Source: Sinisalibacter lacisalsi (GTDB lineage Bacteria > Pseudomonadota > Alphaproteobacteria > Rhodobacterales > Rhodobacteraceae). Taken from it: 64,000 nucleotides of DNA. Location: contig NZ_BMGI01000001.1 of NCBI RefSeq assembly GCF_014640115.1, positions 828,501 through 892,500 of the forward strand, written 5' to 3'. Below the pieces are notes generated by a model that saw only the letters and a program-made list of their open reading frames with translations, had not been told where the DNA came from and did no database searches. The translations under genes and the position numbers were made by a program. This document shows, one piece after another, positions 59,339 through 64,000 of the stretch (position 1 is the first letter of the stretch; the number at the start of each line of letters is the position of its first letter).

Positions 59339-59368
59339 AAAAAGGGCCGGCACAATGGCCGGCCCTTT
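59339..59368 (-). terminator. rho-independent terminator of the Bax-inhibitor gene
   Basis: On the minus strand: GGGCCGGC/GCCGGCCC (59358-59365 with 59344-59351), loop of 6 nt, then five T (complement of 59339-59343). It stands 25 nt after the stop of the gene at 59390-60130. Confidence 0.85.
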
Positions 59369-59389
59369 GAACTGCGTGTCTTGTGCGGG

Positions 59390-60130
59390 TTACTCGCGAT
59401 TGCCGAGGAACTGCAGCAGGAACATGAACAGGTTGATGAAGTCGAGGTAGAGGTGCAGCGCCCCCATGATCGCCGACTTGGCGAGCCATTCCCCGTCCAT
59501 CGCGTGGGCGTGCTGGATGTATTCCGTCTTCAGCCGCTGGGTATCATAGGCGGTGAGGCCGGCGAAGATCAGCACACCGATCACCGAGATCGCGAAGTGC
59601 AGCGCGGGCGACCCGAGGAAGATGTTCGCGATCGAGGCCACGATCAGGCCGATCAGGCCCATGATCAGGAACGCGCCCCAGCCCGAGATATCGCGCTTCG
59701 TGGTGTAGCCGTAGAGGCTGAGACCGGCGAAGGAGATCGAGGTGACAAGGAAGGTCTGCGCGATCGAGATCCCGGTGAAGGCGGCGAAGATCCACGAGAT
59801 CGACAGACCCATCACCGCCGCGAAGACGTAGAAGTAGAGTTGTGCGCCGGCCGCGGACAAGCGGTTGATCGCCGCGCCGAAGGCAAACACCATCACCAGC
59901 GGCAGGAACATCACGATCCAGCCGAGAATGTTGGGCGACAGCGTGACCGGATCGCGCAGTATCGAGAGCATGGCGGGGGAGGAGCCGAAGGCCCAAGCCA
60001 CGCCGGCCGTGACCAGAAGGCCAACGGACATGGTGCCGTAGACCTTGTTCATGTGGGCGCGCAGGCCCTCGTCGATCTGGGCGGTGCGGGCGCCGGTTGC
60101 GGCCGTCCGCATCGTCTTCAAATCAGCCAT
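59390..60130 (-). CDS. Bax inhibitor-1/YccA family membrane protein
   Basis: 246 residues with seven membrane segments. Signatures: MNKVYGTMSVGLLVTAGVAW, FYVFAAVMGLSISWIFAAF, and in the last part GLTAYDTQRLKTEY and LHLYLDFINLFMFLLQFLG. These proteins act as pH-sensitive calcium leak channels or modulate FtsH; role in this organism unknown. GGAGGCTG lies before the ATG at 60130. Transcribed alone, terminator follows. Confidence 0.92.
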   Translation of the reverse strand: MADLKTMRTAATGARTAQIDEGLRAHMNKVYGTMSVGLLVTAGVAWAFGSSPAMLSILRDPVTLSPNILGWIVMFLPLVMVFAFGAAINRLSAAGAQLYFYVFAAVMGLSISWIFAAFTGISIAQTFLVTSISFAGLSLYGYTTKRDISGWGAFLIMGLIGLIVASIANIFLGSPALHFAISVIGVLIFAGLTAYDTQRLKTEYIQHAHAMDGEWLAKSAIMGALHLYLDFINLFMFLLQFLGNRE

Positions 60131-60271
60131 CTGTATCAGCCTCCTGAAAGCCAAATTACGTCGCGTCGCCGCCTTGGCGTCGCGTTCAGCCAAATATCGG
60201 GGAGCTTGGCCCGAATTTCAAGGCTTTCCGGAAGCGATCGCGGCCCCTGTTAACGGCGCCGTGAACTCCGC

Positions 60272-60481
60272 TCAGTGCGGCAGATCCCAGAACGGGCGCT
60301 CGGCTTCGTGCTTTGCGATCATTCGGTCGACGCCGATATCGCGCAACAGCCGGTCATCAAGGGTTTCAAGCCGGGTGCGCTGCTCGCGCACGGCAAGCGC
60401 GCGCTGGAGCCACACCACGGGGTTGAATCCTGCACGGCGGTGGGTTTGGCGGGTGCCATGGTTGGCGGTCATCGTAAGCAT
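60272..60481 (-). CDS. DUF1127 domain small protein
   Basis: 69 residues. The C-terminal DUF1127 motif is LETLDDRLLRDIGVDRMIAK (about 39-58), an Arg-rich two-helix unit. The N terminus (TANHGTRQTHRRAGFNPVVW) is basic. Small DUF1127 proteins in alphaproteobacteria affect RNA turnover and stress. The start may be 60481 or the second ATG at 60472. Divergent from the LysR gene, 120 nt apart. Confidence 0.8.
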   Translation of the reverse strand: MLTMTANHGTRQTHRRAGFNPVVWLQRALAVREQRTRLETLDDRLLRDIGVDRMIAKHEAERPFWDLPH

Positions 60482-60601
60482 CTTGATCTCCTGGCCTCAA
60501 CGGAGGTGGTTTGTGTCTCGCCCCTCCCATTGCGCTAGATAGGGCCTGGCTTTACATAACGGAAATGAATGTTTTTTAGCTAACGCATCACGGATCATAA
60601 T
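60482..60601. promoter_or_regulatory. divergent control region of DUF1127 gene and lysR
   Basis: 120 nt, GC-rich near the DUF1127 gene, AT-rich from about 60550 to 60600. It holds the promoters of both genes and the likely binding site of the LysR protein. No clear T-N11-A palindrome could be fixed. Confidence 0.35.
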
Positions 60602-61456
60602 ATGGCGCACAACCTCGACATGACCGCGCTCCGGGCCTTCGCCACGGTTGCCGAGGTGGGCAGCGTGACCCGCGCCGCAGGGCTTCTGCACCTCACGCAA
60701 TCGGCGGTCTCGATGCAGGTGAAGCGGCTCGAAGATGCCCTCGGGCGGGCGCTGTTCGAGCGGTCGGGGCGCGGCGTGGCGCTGACCGCCGATGGCGAGC
60801 AGTTGCTCGGCCATGCCCGAAGGATGTTGGCGATCAACGACGAGGTCTGGACCCGCTTCACCGATGCCGCATTCGAAGGCGAGATCGCGCTGGGTGTGCC
60901 GAATGACGTGGTCTATCCCGCCTTGCCGCCGGTGCTGCAGCGCTTCCACGCCGAGTTTCCGCGCATGAGGGTCACGCTGCATTCGTCCTATACCCAGCGG
61001 CTGAAAGACATGTTCCGCCATGGCGACTGCGACCTTATTCTCACCACCGAAAACGGGCTCGACGCGGGCGGCGAAACGCTGAGCACGCTGCCGCTGATCT
61101 GGGTGGGCGCACCCGGCGGGCGGGCCTGGCGCCAGCGCCCGCTGCGGCTGGCCTTCGAGACGCGCAACATCTACCGCATCGAGGTCGAGGCGGCGCTCGA
61201 CGCGGCCGGCATCGGGTGGGAAATGGCCGTTACCTCCGACATGACCCGCACGATCGAGGTGACATGTGCCGCCGATCTCGCGGTGCACACGCTGCTTGAG
61301 GGCACCGTGCCCGCCACGCTGGAGCCCATCGACCACGGCGGCATTCTGCCGGCGTTGAGCTCGATGCGGGTGAATCTCTACGTTGCCGACACGCTGAAAG
61401 GCGAGGCCGGGCAGGCGCTGGTGGCGCTCTTGCGGCAGGCTTACGGCGAGGGCTGA
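60602..61456 (+). CDS. LysR family transcriptional regulator
   Basis: 284 residues. HTH at about 5-65: MTALRAFATVAEVGSVTRAA, LHLTQSAVSMQVKRLEDALG, LFERSGRGVALTADGEQLL. The substrate-binding domain follows (about 92-280). The sequence resembles the HexA/LrhA-like subgroup controlling motility or metabolism. Its coding 3' end overlaps the convergent quinone reductase gene by 16 nt. Target genes unknown; DUF1127 is the neighbour. Confidence 0.9.
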   Translation: MAHNLDMTALRAFATVAEVGSVTRAAGLLHLTQSAVSMQVKRLEDALGRALFERSGRGVALTADGEQLLGHARRMLAINDEVWTRFTDAAFEGEIALGVPNDVVYPALPPVLQRFHAEFPRMRVTLHSSYTQRLKDMFRHGDCDLILTTENGLDAGGETLSTLPLIWVGAPGGRAWRQRPLRLAFETRNIYRIEVEAALDAAGIGWEMAVTSDMTRTIEVTCAADLAVHTLLEGTVPATLEPIDHGGILPALSSMRVNLYVADTLKGEAGQALVALLRQAYGEG

Positions 61457-62421
61457 TCCGCGCCCATGGTGACGACGATCTTGCCGGTGGATTTGCGCGT
61501 ACGCAGGAGCTCGTAGGCCTCGGCGGCACGGTCGAGCGGCAGGCGGTGGCTGATGTGCGGTGCAAGGCGGCCCTGCTCGTACCAGCCGATCAACGCCGCC
61601 ATGCTCTCGCGCAGCGCGGCGGGATTGAACAGCGCATAGCCGCCCCACCAGAAGCCGATCACGTCGATGTTCTTGACCAGCAGGTGGTTGGCCGGGATCT
61701 GCGGCACGTCGCCGGAGGCGAAACCCACCGCGAGGATGCGGCCCTCGGGATTGGTCGCGCTGAGCGCGGCGCGGAACTGGTCGCCGCCCACCGGATCGTA
61801 AACCACGTCGGCGCCGCCGAGCGCCTTCACCGCCGCGCGGATATCCTCGCGGCTGCTGTCGATCAGGTGATCGGCGCCGGCGGCGGCGCAGACCGCGAGC
61901 TTTTCCGCGCCTCGGGCGCAGGCGATCACGGTGGCGCCCAACAGCTTGCCGATCTCGATCGCGGTCAGGCCCACGCCGCCGGCCGCCCCGAGCACCAGCA
62001 GCGTCTCGCCCGGGGCCAGCCGGGCGCGCCGCGCCAGCGCGAGGTGGCTCGTGCCGTAGGCGACCTGGAAGGCGGCGGCATCGTCGAAGGGCATGGCGTC
62101 GGGGATCGGCAGGCAGGCCTCCGCGGCAAAAGCCCCCATCTCGGCCAGCCCGCCCGACCCGGCCATCACCGCCACCCGCGTGCCGAGCGCGGGCGCGTCG
62201 ACACCGGGCCCCCGGGCGATCACCGTGCCCGCAAGCTCCATGCCCAGCGTGAAGGGCGGGGGCGGCGTTTGCTGGTATTTGCCCTCGATCATCAGCAGAT
62301 CGGCGAAGTTGAGCCCGCAAGCAGCGATCTCGACGACAACTTCGCCGGGCCCGGCCTCGGGCGCGGGCAGATCGGCGATCTCCGGCGCGGTGCCGGTGGA
62401 GGTCAGGCGGTAGGCTTTCAT
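61441..62421 (-). CDS. NADPH:quinone oxidoreductase family protein (MDR, zinc-free)
   Basis: 326 residues of the medium-chain dehydrogenase family, quinone reductase branch. Cofactor motif VLGAAGGVGLTAIEIGKLLG (about 145-164); no zinc-ligand Cys cluster; the N-terminal NFADLLMIEGKYQQTPPPPF and GMELAGTV are typical of QOR. Probably reduces quinones or enones with NADPH. The gene upstream is the XRE regulator, 437 nt away. Overlaps lysR by 16 nt. Confidence 0.9.
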   Translation of the reverse strand: MKAYRLTSTGTAPEIADLPAPEAGPGEVVVEIAACGLNFADLLMIEGKYQQTPPPPFTLGMELAGTVIARGPGVDAPALGTRVAVMAGSGGLAEMGAFAAEACLPIPDAMPFDDAAAFQVAYGTSHLALARRARLAPGETLLVLGAAGGVGLTAIEIGKLLGATVIACARGAEKLAVCAAAGADHLIDSSREDIRAAVKALGGADVVYDPVGGDQFRAALSATNPEGRILAVGFASGDVPQIPANHLLVKNIDVIGFWWGGYALFNPAALRESMAALIGWYEQGRLAPHISHRLPLDRAAEAYELLRTRKSTGKIVVTMGADQPSP

Positions 62422-62858
62422 GCGGGCTCTCCCTTGCTGTTCCCGCCTATTAGCCGAGCGCGTGCGGCAAGGCGAGAGGTGGGCCATGGCCATGCGGCCG
62501 CTCCGGATGCCTTCATGTCCGTCCTGCGGCAGCAGGGTCCGATTCGAAATCAAATGGCGGGCGTGGGCACCCCTGCCGGCCCCGCTTAAGCAAGAATACA
62601 CGCTAAACGGGTATCTTCGCAAAACAGGGGAATCGGATTCGCAAAATGCAAATATCTTCGTTAAACACGCATGGCGGGTGTGGTCTGCGCTCCGGCGGCG
62701 ATGAGGCAATGTGGAAAAATGCTGGCATTGACCGCTTAATTTATTGATATTTATCAAAAATATCCTAAGCGATGGAACTGACCAAAAAGACAGGTTGTGG
62801 TTGTGGCGGCCCATGTGGTTTTTGATAACATGGTCGGGGCACACGAAGGAGAGGCATA
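62422..62858. other. long intergenic control region upstream of the XRE gene
   Basis: 437 nt without a convincing gene; an open frame from 62420 to 62704 lacks coding character. 62590-62860 is AT-rich (for example 19 G+C in 62701-62760). It contains two near-identical 14-nt repeats TATCTTCGCAAAAC (62612) and TATCTTCGTTAAAC (62653), 41 nt apart, and the promoter and palindrome described separately. Confidence 0.5.
62728..62757 (+). promoter_or_regulatory. promoter and palindromic operator of the XRE regulator gene
   Basis: -35 TTGACC at 62728-62733; candidate -10 TATCAA at 62752-62757. A palindrome TTGATA-TT-TATCAA occupies 62744-62757, so a bound dimer would cover the -10. A matching half-site TTGATAA occurs at 62822-62828, between promoter and start codon. 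Autorepression is the simplest reading. Confidence 0.5.
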
Positions 62859-63227
62859 ATGAAACATCCTGTGGATGTCCACGTGGGCAAGCGCATCCGT
62901 CATCGCCGCTGGATGGTGGGGATGACCCAGCAGCAGCTGGCCGAGCGCGTAGGCATCAAGTTTCAGCAGATCCAGAAATACGAAACCGGGATGAACCGCG
63001 TCAGCGCGTCGCGGCTTTGGGACATCGCCGAAACCCTCGCTGTTCCGGTCAGCTTCTTCTTCGAAGGTCTCGAAGGCGGCGCGAACAAGCCCGTCGAATC
63101 CGCCCTGCCGGGCGATATCCTGGCCGACAAGGAAGCGCTCGAACTGGTCCGCTCCTATTATGCGATCCCGGAAAACCAGCGCCGTCGCCTCTTCGAACTC
63201 GCCCGCGTTCTGTCCGACGCCGCTTGA
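62859..63227 (+). CDS. XRE family transcriptional regulator
   Basis: 122 residues. The HTH at about 10-66 reads KRIRHRRWMVGMTQQQLAER, VGIKFQQIQKYETGMNRVSA, SRLWDIAETLAVPVSFFFEG. This extended form with WMVGMTQQQL is common to alphaproteobacterial XRE regulators of about 120-140 residues. The C terminus (PENQRRRLFELARVLSDAA) likely dimerises. AAGGAG lies before the ATG, and the upstream palindrome suggests autoregulation. Regulated process unknown. Confidence 0.9.
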   Translation: MKHPVDVHVGKRIRHRRWMVGMTQQQLAERVGIKFQQIQKYETGMNRVSASRLWDIAETLAVPVSFFFEGLEGGANKPVESALPGDILADKEALELVRSYYAIPENQRRRLFELARVLSDAA

Positions 63228-63278
63228 CGTGCCCCCGCCCATTGGCTACCGCCGGGATAACCTGATCCCGGTGGCGCC

Positions 63279-64000
63279 ATGAGCGAGATCACATCCCAGA
63301 CCCGCGACGAATTGTTGACGACCGCACTCGCACTCGCAGACGCGGCGCGTCCTGCGACCCTCGCGCATTTCCGCGATGGCGCCTTGGTGGCCGACAACAA
63401 GCATCAAGACGGGTTCGACCCGGTGACCGCCGCCGACCGCGACGCGGAGACGGCGATGCGCGCCGTGCTCGCCCGCCTGCGCCCGGAGGATGCGATCCTC
63501 GGCGAGGAATTCGGCTTCCAGCCGGGCTCGAGCGGGCTGACCTGGGTGCTCGATCCGGTCGACGGCACCCGCGCCTTCCTGTCGGGCACCCCGACCTGGG
63601 GCGTGCTGATCGCGGTGGGCGATGATGCCGGCCCGCGCCTCGGCCTGATCGACCAGCCCTTTATCGGCGAGCGCTTCCTTGGCGGTTTCGGCGAGGCTTG
63701 GGCAGAAGGCCCGCAGGGCCGGCGCCCTCTGGCGACGCGCGCGCCCCGTCCGCTTTCCGAGGCGATCCTGTTCACCACCTTTCCCGAGGTCGGCAGCACC
63801 GCCGAAGCGGCGGCGTTCGGTGATCTGGCGGGGCGGGTGAAGCTCACCCGCTACGGGCTCGATTGCTACGCCTACGCGCTGGTGGCGCTGGGCCAGATCG
63901 ACCTCGTGGTCGAGGCCGGGTTGCAGGCCTATGACATCCAGGCGCCGATGGCGGTGATCGAGGCGGCGGGCGGCGTGGTGACCGACTGGCGCGGCGGATC
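63279..64000 (+). CDS. hisN: inositol monophosphatase family protein, HisN-type histidinol-phosphatase, truncated by window edge
   Basis: The first 240 residues are seen; the gene runs past the right edge. IMPase signatures: VTAADRDAETAM (start of the fold), LGEEFG metal ligand (about residue 71-76), DPVDGTRAFLSGTPTW with the metal-binding DPVDGT (about 93-98), and YDIQAPMAVIEAAGG (the later Asp). The start MSEITSQTRDELLTTALALA and these features fit the HisN type used by alphaproteobacteria for the penultimate step of histidine synthesis. It is 51 nt after the XRE gene. Only the final residues are missing. Confidence 0.85.
   Translation, partial: MSEITSQTRDELLTTALALADAARPATLAHFRDGALVADNKHQDGFDPVTAADRDAETAMRAVLARLRPEDAILGEEFGFQPGSSGLTWVLDPVDGTRAFLSGTPTWGVLIAVGDDAGPRLGLIDQPFIGERFLGGFGEAWAEGPQGRRPLATRAPRPLSEAILFTTFPEVGSTAEAAAFGDLAGRVKLTRYGLDCYAYALVALGQIDLVVEAGLQAYDIQAPMAVIEAAGGVVTDWRGG

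Noticed and set aside
62420-62704. Open frame of 94 codons before the XRE gene
   Set aside because: No ribosome site, poor coding character, overlap with the quinone reductase start, and a composition break in the middle.
1-64000. tRNA genes, rRNA genes, prophage or plasmid origin
   Set aside because: No acceptor/TPsiC-type pattern, rRNA core, integrase, phage structural gene or replication initiator was found in intergenic or coding sequence.

Overview
The window looks like chromosomal DNA of a high-GC alphaproteobacterium, most likely Rhodobacteraceae (Rhodobacterales). The grounds are the short-form HisG coupled to HisZ, the glcC-glcDEF block, a type A RNase P RNA of alphaproteobacterial character, DUF1127 and SlyX proteins, the TelA/XpaC/SPFH block, and a family of GC-rich intergenic repeats. 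The species cannot be fixed. No tRNA, rRNA, CRISPR array, transposase or prophage gene was found. The window cuts a gene at each end (a UxaA-family protein on the left, a HisN-type phosphatase on the right).

Region by region: (1) 1-12993 is a catabolic island. A run of twelve tightly spaced or overlapping minus-strand genes reads from 10525 to the left edge: MaoC-like protein, solute-binding-like protein without signal peptide, family III CoA-transferase, a complete sugar ABC importer (binding protein, two permeases, ATPase), a sugar-acid dehydratase, L-rhamnose mutarotase-like protein, RraA-like protein, a second enolase-superfamily protein and a UxaA-like protein. A divergent pair (MaoC hydratase, Gfo/Idh/MocA oxidoreductase) and a convergent IclR regulator complete it. 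The substrate is unknown. (2) 13315-17261 holds housekeeping and repair genes (hydrolase, adenosine kinase, endonuclease III, AraC-MGMT fusion). (3) 17371-25185: OmpA-like lipoprotein, the GntR-regulated glycolate oxidase operon glcDEF, tandem secreted trypsin-like proteases, a small heat-shock protein. (4) 25258-34278: secreted phytase-like protein, succinate-semialdehyde dehydrogenase, hydrolases, P1 peptidase, SDR, SlyX and small secreted proteins. (5) 34330-37737: hisS-hisZ-hisG, where hisS carries an unusual AT-richer in-frame segment. (6) 37843-44209: dtd, sugar kinase, a second hsp20 with a sigma32-type promoter, a NicO/DUF1007 metal-transport pair and two MFS transporters. (7) 44190-49975: a seven-gene minus-strand block with zinc ribbons, SPFH-GYF, DUF2927 lipoprotein, TelA, XpaC and a 27-residue membrane microprotein, probably an envelope or stress module. 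(8) 50129-64000: rluB-type synthase, tadA, MBL hydrolase, ceramidase-like protein, gatCA, ampD, rnpB, rpmG, SLC13 permease, SGNH hydrolase, Bax-inhibitor protein, DUF1127/LysR, quinone reductase, an XRE regulator with its own palindromic operator, and hisN.

The strongest points for follow-up are: the uncharacterised catabolic operon, with a catalytically degenerate MaoC paralogue and a cytosolic solute-binding-like protein; the SPFH/TelA/XpaC block with its overlooked microprotein; the AT-rich insertion in hisS; and the five-copy intergenic repeat, whose hairpins show a compensatory base change and which supplies translation start signals to glcE and to the P1 peptidase gene.
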